In this document: one piece after another, positions 1 through 9,194 of the stretch
How positions within the stretch are numbered: position 1 is the stretch's first letter
Layout of the letters: every line of letters starts with the position of its first letter
Source: Dyella mobilis
Lineage (GTDB): Bacteria > Pseudomonadota > Gammaproteobacteria > Xanthomonadales > Rhodanobacteraceae
Length of the DNA: 64,000 bases
Direction: 5' to 3'
Assembly (NCBI RefSeq): GCF_016904945.1
Contig: NZ_JADIKF010000038.1
Location: 478,241 to 542,240 of the forward strand
Program-made: the position numbers and the translations under genes
Notes under the pieces: model-generated
Databases searched by the model: none
Told to the model about the DNA's origin: nothing
Seen by the model: only the letters and a program-made list of their open reading frames with translations

Positions 1-894
1 GGCTGCCGCGTATTGCCGTTCGGCAATGCGCACGTCGGGACGACGCGACAGCGCGTCGCCGGCATCGCCGATCGGCAACACGGTGGCGATCGGTTTGAAC
101 GTGGTCGGCGATACGTCGACGTCCAGTTCGCCAGGGCGTTCGCCCAACAGCACCGCCAGCCGGTACTCATAGGCGCGAGCCTGCGTATCCAGCACCGGCA
201 ATTGCGCCTTGGCAGCGCTGAGCTGCGCACTGGCGCTGGCGACGTCTTGTTCGGATGCGGTGCCGATTTCCGCTCGCGCCTGGATCAGCTTCAGCGTGTC
301 GGTCTGGTTATTGATGTTGCGCTGGGCGATCGCCAAACGCTGCTGCGCGCCGCGCAGTTCGAAGTAATTGCGCGCGACCTCGGCAAACAGGCTGACCTGT
401 GCATCCTGCAGCGATGCCTGGCTGGCGCCGACATCCGCACGCGCGGCTTCTACCGAACGACGGATGCCACCGAACAGATCCAGTTCCCACGAAGCATCGA
501 AACCGGCCTGGTAGGTATCGACCCCGATACGCTTGGTCGATCCAAAACCAGGCTGCTGTTCGAGCGCGCGATTGGCGGAAATATCCGTGCTGATGGTCGG
601 CAGCTGGTCGGACCTGGCCGTGCCAAGCAGCGCGCGCGATTCCTTCAGTCGCGACTCGGCGATCCGCAGATCCAGGCTGCCCTTGGCGGCGCGCTGGATC
701 AGTGCGTCCAGCACCGGATCATTGAACTGTTTCCACCAGCTGGCCTGGAATTGCGCAGCGCTTTCGCGCGCCGCGTCCAGTCCCTGCACGTTGGCGGCAG
801 GCGTCTGCGGAGTTTTGTAGTCCGGCCCCACGCTGGCGCAACCGGCCAGCGCGAGTGCGGCGAACAACGCGGTGTTACGAAAGAAACGTGTCAT
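1..894 (-). CDS. RND efflux outer-membrane lipoprotein (NodT/OprM family), 3' end outside window
   Basis: Outer-membrane channel of a tripartite efflux pump. The reading frame starts at ATG 894 with a lipoprotein signal peptide (MTRFFRNTALFAALALAGC; lipobox LAGC) and is open for 298 codons to the window edge, so the C-terminus is missing. It reads as TolC/OprM-type periplasmic helices ending near the motif RRPDVRIAERQ, which is typical of this family. It begins one base after the stop of the upstream RND permease (896-4081), so it is the third gene of an adaptor-permease-channel operon, the order of MexEF-OprN. The family call is firm; naming it OprN would rest only on gene order. Confidence 0.93.
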   Translation of the reverse strand, partial: MTRFFRNTALFAALALAGCASVGPDYKTPQTPAANVQGLDAARESAAQFQASWWKQFNDPVLDALIQRAAKGSLDLRIAESRLKESRALLGTARSDQLPTISTDISANRALEQQPGFGSTKRIGVDTYQAGFDASWELDLFGGIRRSVEAARADVGASQASLQDAQVSLFAEVARNYFELRGAQQRLAIAQRNINNQTDTLKLIQARAEIGTASEQDVASASAQLSAAKAQLPVLDTQARAYEYRLAVLLGERPGELDVDVSPTTFKPIATVLPIGDAGDALSRRPDVRIAERQYAAA

Positions 895-895
895 C

Positions 896-3800
896 TCAAT
901 GGCCCTCCAAAGCGGGCGTATTCGATGCGTGCTGCTTCTTGCGCGCTTCGCGGCGTTCGACCACGGCGCGGATCAGCACGTAGAACAGCGGGGTATAGAT
1001 CAGGCCGAAGATGGTGACGCCGAGCATGCCGGAGAACACCGCAACACCCATCGCGTGACGCATTTCCGCACCCGCACCGTGCGAGGTCACCAACGGCACC
1101 ACGCCCATGATGAAAGCGATCGACGTCATCAGGATCGGGCGCAGTCGCAGGCGGGCAGCTTCCAGCACCGCATCGTGACGGCTCATGCCTTCATGCTGGC
1201 GCTCGCGGGCGAATTCCACGATCAGGATCGCGTTCTTGCACGCCAGGCCAACCAGTACGATCAGGCCGATCTGAGTGAAGATGTTGTTGTCTCCGCCCGA
1301 CAGCCACACGCCGGCAATCGCCGAGAGCAGCACCATCGGCACGATCAGGATCACCGCCAGCGGCAGCGACCAGCTCTCGTACAGCGAAGACAACACCAGG
1401 AACACCAGCAGCACGCACAACGGGAATACCAGGATGGCGGTGTTGCCGGCGAGGATCTGCTGATAGGTCAGCTCGGTCCATTCGTAGCTCATACCGTTAG
1501 GCAGGTTGTCCTGGGCCAGCTTCTCCATCGCTGCCTGCGCCTGGCCGGAACTGTAGCCGGGTGCCGGGCCACCGTTGATTTCCGCGGTGACGTAACCGTT
1601 GTAGTGCATCACGCGCTCGAGGCCGGCGGTCTTCTTCACGGTGACGAACGAGCCCAGCGGCACCATGTCGCCCTGCGCATTGCGCGTCTTCAGCTGCAGG
1701 ATGTCTTCCGGTTCGTGGCGGAAGCTGGAATCTGCCGACACGTTCACCTGGTAGATGCGGCCGAAGCGGTTGAAGTCGTTGACATACAGCGAGCCCAGAT
1801 AGGCCTGCATGGTTTCATCGACATCCCTCAGATCCACGCCTTCCGCCTTCGCCTTTTCGCGATTCACGTTGGCATCGACCTGCGGCACGCTCACCTGATA
1901 GCTGGAGAACAGCCCGGCCAGCGCCGGTGTCTTCTGGCTTTGTGCAATCAGGTTCTGCGTCTGCTTGTACAGCTCATCGAAACCGAGCTGGCCGCGATCT
2001 TCAATCTGGATACGGAAACCACCGATCGTACCCAGGCCCTGTACCGGCGGCGGCGGGAAGGTGGCGATGTAGGCATCCTGGATCGTGGCGAACTTCTGGT
2101 TCAGTGCAGCGGCAATCGCACCGGCGGACAGGGACGGATCGCGGCGCTCTTCAAACGGCTTGAGCGTCTCGAACACAATGCCCGAGTTGGTGCTGTTGGT
2201 GAAGCCGTTGATCGACAGACCGGGGAACGCTACTGCGCTCTGCACGCCCGGCTGCTTCAGCGCGATCTCCGACATACGTTTGATCACATCTTCCGTGCGA
2301 TCCAGCGATGACGCATCCGGCAACTGCGCGAACGACACCAGATACTGTTTGTCCTGCTGTGGCACGAAGCCCATCGGCACGTGCGAGAAGCCCACCCAGG
2401 TCATGAAGATCAGGCCGGCATACAGCACCAGCGCCACCGGTCCCGTGCCCACGATGCGGCGCACGCCACCGACATAGCGCTCCGCGCCGCGGTGGAACAG
2501 CTTGTTGAACGGGCGGAAGATCCAGCCGAACAGCTTCTCGATCAGGATCGACAACTTGTCCTTCGGCGCGTCATGCCCCTTCAGCAGCACAGCGGCCAGC
2601 GCCGGGCTCAGGCTGAGCGAGTTGAACGCCGAGATCACGGTCGAGATCGCGATGGTCAGCGCGAACTGGCGATAGAACTCGCCGGTCAGGCCGCTGATGA
2701 ATGCGGTCGGCACGAACACGGCGCACAGCACCAGTGCGGTGGCGATGATCGGTCCGGTCACTTCGTTCATCGCGCGGCGCGTGGCTTCGCGCGGCGTATG
2801 GCCAAGCTCGATATTGCGCTCGACGTTTTCCACCACCACGATCGCGTCGTCCACCACGATGCCGATCGCCAGCACCAGGCCGAACAGCGACAGTGCGTTG
2901 AGCGAGAACCCGACCACATACATCACAGCGAAGGTACCGATCAACGACACCGGCACCGCCACCAACGGAATCACCGACGCACGCCAGGTCTGCAGGAACA
3001 AGATCACCACTAGCACGACCAGTAAGATCGCTTCCAGCAAGGTATGCGCTACCGCTTCGATCGAGCCGCGCACGAACACCGTCGGGTCGTACACGATGTG
3101 ATACTCGATACCCTGTGGGAATTCCTTGCTCAGCTCCGCCATGGTGGAGCGTACTTCGTTGGAGATCTGGATCGCGTTGGAGCCAGGGCGCGCGAAGATC
3201 GGGATCGCCACCGCCGGCTGATTGTCCAGCAAGCTGCGCAACGCATACTGATTGGAACCCAGTTCCACCCGGGCGACATCGCGCAGGTGCACCACGCTGC
3301 CATCCGGATCGGTGCGCACGATAATGTTGCCGAACTCATCCGTAGTGCTCAGGCGACCCTGCGTGTGGATGTTGAGCTGGAAGTCCGTGTTGCCCGGCAC
3401 TGGCGGTGCATTAAGCGCACCTGCTGCCACGGCGACGTTCTGCTCCTGGATCGCATGCACCACGTCGCTGGTGGTCATGTGACGCTGCGCCAACTTGTTG
3501 GGATTCAGCCACACACGCATGCTGTATTCGCCGGCGCCGAACAGCTGCACATCACCCACGCCGTCGAGACGGGCGAGGAGGTCTTTGATGTGCAGGCGCG
3601 CGTAGTTCGACAGGTACAGCATGTCGTAGCGCTTATCCGGCGAGGTGAGATGCACGACCATGGTCAGGTCGGGCGAGCTCTTCTGCGTGGTCACACCCAG
3701 GCGCTGCACTTCTTCCGGCAGACGCGGCAAGGCTTGTGACACACGGTTCTGCACTTCCACCTGGGCGTTGTTGAGGTCGGTGCCCAGCGCGAAGGTGACC

Positions 3801-4081
3801 GTCAAGGTCATCTGGCCGTCGCTGGTCGCCTGCGAGGACGTGTACAGCATGCCCTCGACGCCGTTGATCTGTTCTTCCAGCGGCGTGGCGACGGTTTCAC
3901 CGATCACCTCGGGGCTGGCGCCGGGATAGTTGGCGCGCACCACTACGGTGGGCGGCACCACTTCGGGGTATTCGCTGATCGGCAGCTTGAATACCGCGAT
4001 GCTGCCGGCGATCACGAAGATCAGCGAAAGCACGGCGGCCATGATCGGCCGGTCGACGAAAAACTGTGCAATGTTTTTCAT
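896..4081 (-). CDS. mexF: RND multidrug efflux permease, MexF/OqxB-like (HAE-1 family)
   Basis: Inner-membrane proton/drug antiporter of 1061 aa, the usual HAE-1 length. It starts MKNIAQFFVDRPIMAAVLSL, with the first membrane span directly after the conserved RP. The stretches ISEYPEVVPPTVVVRANYPG and YDMLYLSNYARLHIKD closely resemble MexF as I remember it. Further conserved parts are the GIVVDDAIVVVENVER motif (TM4, proton relay aspartates) and the duplicated porter domains. The adaptor gene lies upstream on the same strand, separated by 174 bp carrying two GC-rich repeats, and the outer-membrane channel follows after one base. MexF-type pumps export chloramphenicol, quinolones and similar compounds; the actual substrates here are unknown. 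Confidence 0.96.
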   Translation of the reverse strand: MKNIAQFFVDRPIMAAVLSLIFVIAGSIAVFKLPISEYPEVVPPTVVVRANYPGASPEVIGETVATPLEEQINGVEGMLYTSSQATSDGQMTLTVTFALGTDLNNAQVEVQNRVSQALPRLPEEVQRLGVTTQKSSPDLTMVVHLTSPDKRYDMLYLSNYARLHIKDLLARLDGVGDVQLFGAGEYSMRVWLNPNKLAQRHMTTSDVVHAIQEQNVAVAAGALNAPPVPGNTDFQLNIHTQGRLSTTDEFGNIIVRTDPDGSVVHLRDVARVELGSNQYALRSLLDNQPAVAIPIFARPGSNAIQISNEVRSTMAELSKEFPQGIEYHIVYDPTVFVRGSIEAVAHTLLEAILLVVLVVILFLQTWRASVIPLVAVPVSLIGTFAVMYVVGFSLNALSLFGLVLAIGIVVDDAIVVVENVERNIELGHTPREATRRAMNEVTGPIIATALVLCAVFVPTAFISGLTGEFYRQFALTIAISTVISAFNSLSLSPALAAVLLKGHDAPKDKLSILIEKLFGWIFRPFNKLFHRGAERYVGGVRRIVGTGPVALVLYAGLIFMTWVGFSHVPMGFVPQQDKQYLVSFAQLPDASSLDRTEDVIKRMSEIALKQPGVQSAVAFPGLSINGFTNSTNSGIVFETLKPFEERRDPSLSAGAIAAALNQKFATIQDAYIATFPPPPVQGLGTIGGFRIQIEDRGQLGFDELYKQTQNLIAQSQKTPALAGLFSSYQVSVPQVDANVNREKAKAEGVDLRDVDETMQAYLGSLYVNDFNRFGRIYQVNVSADSSFRHEPEDILQLKTRNAQGDMVPLGSFVTVKKTAGLERVMHYNGYVTAEINGGPAPGYSSGQAQAAMEKLAQDNLPNGMSYEWTELTYQQILAGNTAILVFPLCVLLVFLVLSSLYESWSLPLAVILIVPMVLLSAIAGVWLSGGDNNIFTQIGLIVLVGLACKNAILIVEFARERQHEGMSRHDAVLEAARLRLRPILMTSIAFIMGVVPLVTSHGAGAEMRHAMGVAVFSGMLGVTIFGLIYTPLFYVLIRAVVERREARKKQHASNTPALEGH

Positions 4082-4109
4082 GGAAGTTCTCTCAATGCTT
4101 GCCGTAAAG

Positions 4110-4150
4110 GCTCCCCCTCCCTCCGGGGGAGAGGGTTTGGGCGAGGGGCT
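4110..4150 (+). repeat. GC-rich palindromic dispersed repeat, copy 1
   Basis: CCCCCTCCCTCCGGGGGAGAGGG followed by a TTTGGGCGAGGGG-like tail (this orientation on plus). The same unit occurs inverted at 4208-4243 and, in more perfect form, inside lhr at 49978-50013. It lies between the efflux permease start and the adaptor stop, where a stem-loop could alter permease expression relative to the adaptor; that role is inference. Confidence 0.7.
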
Positions 4151-4207
4151 ACGCTTGCGGTGAGCTAAAAGTTCAGAATGTTTCTGCTGAAGTCTTCGCG
4201 AAGTTGA

Positions 4208-4243
4208 CCCTCGCCCCGGTCCCCTCCCCCGCAGGGGGAGAGG
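4208..4243 (-). repeat. GC-rich palindromic dispersed repeat, copy 2 (inverted to copy 1)
   Basis: Read on the minus strand it is CCTCTCCCCCTGCGGGGGAG followed by GGGACCGGGGCGAGGG, the same unit as at 4110-4150 but in opposite orientation, about 57 bp away. The two copies can pair with each other to form a long stem between the adaptor and permease genes. It ends 12 bp after the adaptor stop codon. Confidence 0.65.
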
Positions 4244-4255
4244 AAGAAAAGTGCA

Positions 4256-5515
4256 TCAACCTTGCGGGGGCTTCGATGCCTTCGCGTTGCTGGCCTGTGC
4301 CGTGCGTGCGTCATCGCCATCCGGGTTGGTGGCTGCCGCATCGACCAACGCCTTGTCCTGCGGGCTAAGGCGCGAATCCATCGCCACCTGCTGCGGCGAC
4401 ACTTCGACGCCAGGACGCACGTGCTGCAGACCATTGATCACCACCACGTCGCCGGCGTTGAGGCCGTCGTTGATGACGCGCATGCCATGGAACAGCGGGC
4501 CGGGGTCGACCTTGCGGTACTCCACCTTGTGCTGGCCATCCACCACGTACACGAACTGATTGCTCAGGTCAGTGCCGACGGCACGGTCATCGATCAGCAC
4601 GCGCGAACGCGGCTGGCCGCTTTGCAGGCGGACGTGCGCGTACAGGCCGGGAGTGAGCAAGCCGCCTTCGTCGTCGAACACGGCGCGCAGACGCATCGTG
4701 CCGGAGTTCGAACGCAGCTGGTTGTCGACGAAGTCGATGCGGCCGGTGTGCGGATAACCTTGCTCATCCGCCAGGCCCATGGTCGCCTCGATGCGCGGGG
4801 TGTGGCCGTTGCGGGTGGCATCGCGACGCAACCGGTCCAGCTTCAGCCAGGTTTGCTCATCCACATCGAAGTACACATAGACGGGATTCACCGACACCAC
4901 GCTGGTCAGCACATCCGAGCTGCTCACCAGGTTGCCCGATTGGATGTGGGCATTGCTGACGCGGCCATCGATCGGCGCACGTACATTGGTCCAGTCCAGA
5001 TTGAGCTTGGCCGTAGCCAGCGCTGCGGAAGCCGCCGCCAGGGTGGCGGTGGCGCTCTGCTCGCTGGTGCTCATGCTGTCCGCGTCTTCCTGCGAAATCG
5101 CGTGCTGGGCCAGCAAACGCTTGGCGCGGGCGGCGTTAGCCTGGGCCAAGCTCAGCTGGGCCTGCGCCTGGGCGCGGTTGGCGGTCAGCCGGTCCACCTC
5201 GGCCTGGAACGGGCGCGGATCGATGCGGAACAGCACATCGCCCTGGTGCACCTCGGCCCCTTCCTTAAACAACACGGCGTCCACATATCCACCGACGCGG
5301 GGACGCACGTCCACGGTATCGACGGCCTGCAACTGGCCGGTGAAATCGGCACTGTCACTAATCGGCCTGATCATGGCCGAGGCTACGGTGACTTCGGGCG
5401 GGCCACCGCCGCCGGGGCCCGCACCTTGGGCGTGGGCGCCGTGGTTGCTCAGTAATACCCAGCTACCGGCCATCGCAGCTACGACGAGGCCGGCCAGAAT
5501 GGTCTTCTTCAACAT
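4256..5515 (-). CDS. mexE: RND efflux periplasmic adaptor (MexE/AcrA-type membrane fusion protein)
   Basis: Periplasmic adaptor linking the permease to the outer-membrane channel. I chose ATG 5515 (MLKKTILAGLVVAAMAGSWV, a signal peptide ending GAHA-QG) because it has a GGGAGCG ribosome site 7-10 bases upstream; the longer frame upstream reads across the promoter of the divergent LysR gene. The 419-aa product has the expected order: lipoyl/barrel segment (RPRVGGYVDAVLFKEGAEVHQGD), a helical hairpin rich in Ala/Gln, the second lipoyl half (VRAPIDGRVSNAHIQSGNLV) and a C-terminal beta-barrel domain. First gene of the MexEF-OprN-like operon, probably controlled by the divergent LysR protein. Confidence 0.96.
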   Translation of the reverse strand: MLKKTILAGLVVAAMAGSWVLLSNHGAHAQGAGPGGGGPPEVTVASAMIRPISDSADFTGQLQAVDTVDVRPRVGGYVDAVLFKEGAEVHQGDVLFRIDPRPFQAEVDRLTANRAQAQAQLSLAQANAARAKRLLAQHAISQEDADSMSTSEQSATATLAAASAALATAKLNLDWTNVRAPIDGRVSNAHIQSGNLVSSSDVLTSVVSVNPVYVYFDVDEQTWLKLDRLRRDATRNGHTPRIEATMGLADEQGYPHTGRIDFVDNQLRSNSGTMRLRAVFDDEGGLLTPGLYAHVRLQSGQPRSRVLIDDRAVGTDLSNQFVYVVDGQHKVEYRKVDPGPLFHGMRVINDGLNAGDVVVINGLQHVRPGVEVSPQQVAMDSRLSPQDKALVDAAATNPDGDDARTAQASNAKASKPPQG

Positions 5516-5606
5516 CTTTATCGCTCCCTGGGAATAGTCGTGCCGCAATGCAGCAACGATGGGGAAACGAATAATGGGTATACGGTACAGTTTAGAAAAT
5601 CCGTTT

Positions 5607-5636
5607 CTTGCGCAAGCCACTCGTGACTCACAGTCA
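5607..5636. promoter_or_regulatory. Two palindromes in the efflux/LysR divergent promoter region
   Basis: The 166-bp region between mexE and lysR contains a perfect 10-bp palindrome CTTGCGCAAG (5607-5616) and TGACT-CAC-AGTCA (5624-5636). LysR-type regulators usually bind dyads in the divergent promoter shared with their target, so either could be the site. No mutation or footprint information is available from sequence. Confidence 0.35.
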
Positions 5637-5681
5637 TGAATGGGTGCACAATGATAGGCACTCCTTTTTCTGGGCACGGCT

Positions 5682-6662
5682 ATGGAAGACTTTTCTGCCA
5701 TTTCCTCCTTCGTTCGCGTGGTCGAGGCGAAGAGTTTTGCGTCCGCAGCCGCACAGCTGGGCATGACCCCCTCGGGCGTGAGCCGTGCCGTATCCCGGTT
5801 GGAGGAACATCTGGGGGTGCGGTTGTTGTTCCGCTCCACTCGCGCCTTGCGTTTAACCGACGATGGGGCATCGTTCTATACACGTTGCAAGGAAATCCTT
5901 GCCGATCTCACCGAAGCCACCGAGGCTCTGGGCTACGCCCATCGCAAGCCGACCGGCAAATTGCGGGTCGGCATGTCGGTATCGGTAGGGCGGGCGGCGA
6001 TCATTCCCCAGCTCTCCGACTTCGAGCGCCGCTACCCGGATATCCGGCTGGAATTGATGATGTGCGACTACCCCTACGACCTCAATGAGGAAGGGGTGGA
6101 CTGCGCCATCCGCATGGGCGAGCTGGAAGACTCCAGCCTGATCGCCCGCAAGATCGGCTACTTCCGCAACGTGCTGCTGGCCTCGCCGGAATACCTGCAG
6201 AAATACGGCGCGCCCGGCAGCATCGATGATCTGCAGAACCACCGCTGCATCAACTATGTCTATGCCAACGGCCGTCCGCGCCAATGGCAGTTCGACACCC
6301 CTGGCGGCCGGGTCGAGATCGACATCAACGCGCATCTGCTGATCAACGACGGCGAGTCGGTGATCCAGGCAGCGGTTGCGGGCCTGGGCATCATCCAGGC
6401 TCCCCACGTACTGGCGGCCTGCATGCTGGATCTGGGCAAGCTGGAGCCGGTGATGACCGATACGGTTTCCACCGGCAAGAATGTGTGGATCGTCTATCCG
6501 CAGAAGAAGCATTTGTCCGCACGCGTGCAGGCGTTTATCGAGTGGTCGCGCGAATTGTTCGAGCGTCCCTTCGAGTCGGTATGCCAGGTGGCGGCTGCAC
6601 CCGTGGTGGATGCGTTGCGGCCGGTGCGGGAGTTGCCGCCGCCCGCGCGTAGAACGCAATAA
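5682..6662 (+). CDS. LysR-family transcriptional regulator, divergent from the efflux operon
   Basis: A 326-aa LysR-type regulator: N-terminal winged helix-turn-helix at residues about 1-60 (SFVRVVEAKSFASAAAQLGM then SGVSRAVSRLEEHLGVRLLF), followed by the periplasmic-binding-like effector domain (GKLRVGMSVSVGRAAIIPQL). The sequence belongs to the CrgA-like group that starts with an aromatic/acidic N-terminus (MEDFSAISSFV). It is transcribed away from the MexEF-OprN-like operon, the arrangement seen for MexT and mexEF-oprN, so activation or repression of that pump is the likely role. Its stop codon lies in the loop of a convergent hairpin shared with uppP. Confidence 0.95.
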   Translation: MEDFSAISSFVRVVEAKSFASAAAQLGMTPSGVSRAVSRLEEHLGVRLLFRSTRALRLTDDGASFYTRCKEILADLTEATEALGYAHRKPTGKLRVGMSVSVGRAAIIPQLSDFERRYPDIRLELMMCDYPYDLNEEGVDCAIRMGELEDSSLIARKIGYFRNVLLASPEYLQKYGAPGSIDDLQNHRCINYVYANGRPRQWQFDTPGGRVEIDINAHLLINDGESVIQAAVAGLGIIQAPHVLAACMLDLGKLEPVMTDTVSTGKNVWIVYPQKKHLSARVQAFIEWSRELFERPFESVCQVAAAPVVDALRPVRELPPPARRTQ

Positions 6663-6675
6663 GCGTTCTACGCGC
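6645..6675. terminator. Bidirectional hairpin between convergent lysR and uppP
   Basis: A perfect 13-bp inverted repeat, GCGCGTAGAACGC / GCGTTCTACGCGC (6645-6657 and 6663-6675), with loop AATAA. The TAA stop of the LysR gene is in the loop and the TAG stop of uppP (6670-6668) is in the right arm. No T-run follows on either strand, so it may stabilise both 3' ends or terminate imperfectly rather than act as a canonical intrinsic terminator. Confidence 0.65.
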
Positions 6676-7465
6676 CTGCTGGAATCAGCAGCAGTAACGC
6701 CGCTCCGACCACGATGCGATAGACCGCAAACCAGGTGAAGCGATGCGTGCGGATATAGCCGAGCAGCCATTTCACCGCGATGAATGCCACCACCAGCGAC
6801 ATCGCGAAGCCAACGATCAGCGCGCTCCAGTCTTCGTGCGCGGCGCCGCCGCTCTTGAGCACCTTCAATAGCTCGTAACCGGTGGCGGCGTACATGGTCG
6901 GGATGCCCACCAGGAACGAAAACTCGGTCGCCGCAGGCCGGTTGCTGGTGCCGGCCAGCATCGCGGTAAAGATGGTGGCGCCCGAGCGCGACGTACCGGG
7001 AAACACGCCGGCCACGATCTGTGCGACTCCGACCAGGATCGCCACGCGCCAGGTCACCTCCCGGCGATCCAGCTGGCGTACCGCGACGGCTTCCGCACCC
7101 AGGATCCAGAACCCGCCGATCACCAGCGCCCAGGCGATCGGCGTCACCGTTTCCGGCAACTTGAAGCCGTAGCGGGTGACGACCAGCCCGAGCACGCAGG
7201 TGATCAGGAAGGCGGTGACCAGCTTGAACAGATAGCTGCGGTTGGAGGCTTCCCGCCACTGCGTCAGCAACTGCCAGATGCGTCGCCAATAGATCAGTGT
7301 GATCGCCAGAATGGCGCCGGCCTGGATGCCGACGTTGAAGAGGTCCGAGCGGGCGCCCAGCCCGAACTTCTCGGCGATCAGCAGATGGCCGGTGCTGGAG
7401 ATGGGCAGGAATTCGGTAATGCCCTCGATGATGCCGAGCAAAATGACATTAATAAGATCATGCAC
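6668..7465 (-). CDS. uppP: Undecaprenyl-diphosphatase (BacA/UppP)
   Basis: Integral membrane enzyme that dephosphorylates undecaprenyl diphosphate, recycling the lipid carrier used for peptidoglycan and for the exopolysaccharide encoded nearby. Both family signatures are present: EGITEFLPISSTGHLLIAEK near the N-terminus and PGTSRSGATIF in the second half. I prefer the GTG start at 7465 (VHDLINVILLGIIEG, 265 aa) because GGAG lies 9 bases upstream and the length fits the family; an ATG at 7504 would add 13 residues of non-conserved sequence. Convergent with the LysR gene. Confidence 0.95.
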   Translation of the reverse strand: MHDLINVILLGIIEGITEFLPISSTGHLLIAEKFGLGARSDLFNVGIQAGAILAITLIYWRRIWQLLTQWREASNRSYLFKLVTAFLITCVLGLVVTRYGFKLPETVTPIAWALVIGGFWILGAEAVAVRQLDRREVTWRVAILVGVAQIVAGVFPGTSRSGATIFTAMLAGTSNRPAATEFSFLVGIPTMYAATGYELLKVLKSGGAAHEDWSALIVGFAMSLVVAFIAVKWLLGYIRTHRFTWFAVYRIVVGAALLLLIPAGA

Positions 7466-7592
7466 GCAGGCAGGCTCCGGAAAGGGGCGGGACAGCCGAC
7501 ACAAAACGGCATAGCTTAGGCGGAATGATGATGGCCGCCGTTCGTACGACGCTGGAATTCGACGCGGCGCACGGTCGATAGGGCTTCTTCAG

Positions 7593-7613
7593 TTTGCACT
7601 AAATTGGTGCAAA
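7593..7613 (+). promoter_or_regulatory. NtrC-binding site upstream of glnA
   Basis: The core TGCACTAAATTGGTGCA (7595-7611) is an almost perfect dyad of the form GCAC-N7-GTGC and matches the established NtrC consensus of enteric glnA promoters. It is centred about 120 bp upstream of the predicted sigma-54 start, the right distance for an enhancer. A second half-site, TTGGTGCA (7627-7634), lies 23 bp further on, about two helical turns, and could support cooperative binding. Confidence 0.85.
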
Positions 7614-7695
7614 TTGGAGGGGCGACTTGGTGCATGTAGACTTTCCAGGGTCCCCGTCTTACATTCAAATGCTTGATACACCGTGCTTTTCGCAG

Positions 7696-7712
7696 TTGGT
7701 ACGGTGCTTGCC
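7696..7712 (+). promoter_or_regulatory. Sigma-54 (-24/-12) promoter of glnA
   Basis: TTGGTACGGTGCTTGCC matches the RpoN consensus TGGCACG-N4-TTGC with one mismatch. The invariant GG (7698-7699) and GC (7710-7711) are separated by exactly 10 bases. The transcription start would be near 7723, giving a leader of about 34 bases to the ATG at 7757. Together with the upstream NtrC dyad this predicts nitrogen-limitation control. Confidence 0.87.
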
Positions 7713-7756
7713 TTAACTGCACGCGCGATCCCCATTTCTCGAATCGAGGTTTCACC

Positions 7757-9166
7757 ATGTCCGCCAAGAAAGTTCTCGACCTGATCCAGGAGCATGAGGT
7801 CGAGTTCGTCGACCTGCGTTTCGCCGATATGCTCGGCAAGCACCATCACGTGACCTTCCCGGCGCACGCCATCGACGAGTCGACCTTCGAGGACGGCAAG
7901 ATGTTCGACGGCTCCTCGATCGCCGGCTGGAAGGGCATCAACGAGTCGGACATGGTGCTGCTGCCCGATGCGGAAACCGCCTACCTCGATCCGTTCAGCG
8001 GCCACACCCAGCTGGTCCTGCATTGCGACGTGCTGGAGCCGAGCACCATGCAGGCCTACGGCCGCGATCCGCGCTCTATCGCCAAGCGCGGCGAAGCCTT
8101 CCTGAAGTCGACCGGCATCGCCGACACCGCCTTCTTCGGTCCGGAACCGGAATTCTTCATCTTCGATTCGGTGCGCTGGCAGAACGACATGGGCCGCGTG
8201 TTCTATGAAATCGAATCGCAGGAAGCCGCGTGGAGCTCGCGCTTCAAGTACGACGAAGGCAACAGCGGCCATCGTCCGGGCGTGAAGGGCGGCTACTTCC
8301 CGGTCAGCCCGGTCGACTCGTTGAACGACCTTCGCGCCGACATGTGCAAGGTGCTGGAGTCGCTCGGCCAGGTGGTGGAAGTGCATCACCACGAAGTGGC
8401 CAATGCCGGCCAGTGCGAGATCGGCGTGAAGTTCAACACGCTGGTGCAGAAGGCCGACGAACTGATGACCATGAAGTACGTCATCAAGAACGTGGCGCAC
8501 CAGAACGGCAAGACCGTCACCTTCATGCCCAAGCCGATCGTCGGCGACAACGGCAGCGGCATGCACGTGCACCAGTCGCTGAGCAAGGACGGCAAGAACC
8601 TGTTCTCGGGCGACCTGTACGGCGGCCTGTCGCAGACCGCGCTGTGGTACATCGGCGGCATCTTCAAGCACGCCAAGGCCATCAACGCCTTCGCCAACTC
8701 CACCACCAACAGCTACAAGCGCCTGGTGCCGGGCTTCGAAGCGCCGGTGATGCTGGCCTATTCCGCCCGCAACCGTTCGGCCAGCTGCCGCATTCCGTTC
8801 GTGTCGAACCCGAAGGGCCGCCGCATCGAAGTGCGCTTCCCCGATCCGATGCAGTCGGGGTACCTCACCTTCACCGCGCTGATGATGGCCGGCCTCGACG
8901 GCATCCTCAACAAGATCGACCCGGGTGCACCGGCCGACAAGGATCTCTACGATCTGCCGCCGGAAGAAGAGAAGAACATCCCGCAGGTCTGCTCCAGCCT
9001 CGACGCCGCGCTCGAAGCGCTCGACAAGGATCGCGACTTCCTCAAGGCCGGTGGCGTATTCACCGACGACTTCATCGATGCCTACATCGAATTGAAGATG
9101 CAGGAAGTGACCCGTTACCGCGCCAGCACCCATCCGCTGGAATTCCAGATGTACTACGCGATCTGA
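7757..9166 (+). CDS. glnA: Glutamine synthetase, type I (GlnA)
   Basis: Cytoplasmic dodecameric enzyme that makes glutamine from glutamate, ammonia and ATP. The start [20 protein letters not shown] at 7757 is preceded by GAGG (7746-7749) and gives 469 aa, the size of the E. coli enzyme. Family motifs present: [28 protein letters not shown], the ATP-binding region near [17 protein letters not shown], and NRSASCRIP. Tyr398 in DLYDLPPEE corresponds to the adenylylated tyrosine of the type I-beta enzymes, so post-translational control by GlnE is expected. Transcription appears to depend on the NtrC site and sigma-54 promoter upstream. Confidence 0.98.
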   Translation: MSAKKVLDLIQEHEVEFVDLRFADMLGKHHHVTFPAHAIDESTFEDGKMFDGSSIAGWKGINESDMVLLPDAETAYLDPFSGHTQLVLHCDVLEPSTMQAYGRDPRSIAKRGEAFLKSTGIADTAFFGPEPEFFIFDSVRWQNDMGRVFYEIESQEAAWSSRFKYDEGNSGHRPGVKGGYFPVSPVDSLNDLRADMCKVLESLGQVVEVHHHEVANAGQCEIGVKFNTLVQKADELMTMKYVIKNVAHQNGKTVTFMPKPIVGDNGSGMHVHQSLSKDGKNLFSGDLYGGLSQTALWYIGGIFKHAKAINAFANSTTNSYKRLVPGFEAPVMLAYSARNRSASCRIPFVSNPKGRRIEVRFPDPMQSGYLTFTALMMAGLDGILNKIDPGAPADKDLYDLPPEEEKNIPQVCSSLDAALEALDKDRDFLKAGGVFTDDFIDAYIELKMQEVTRYRASTHPLEFQMYYAI

Positions 9167-9194
9167 TCGCGCGTCGACGCATCATGGTTTGAAA

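Noticed and set aside
7589..9133. 514-codon minus-strand frame opposite glnA
   Set aside because: Antisense of glutamine synthetase and would run through its NtrC/sigma-54 promoter.
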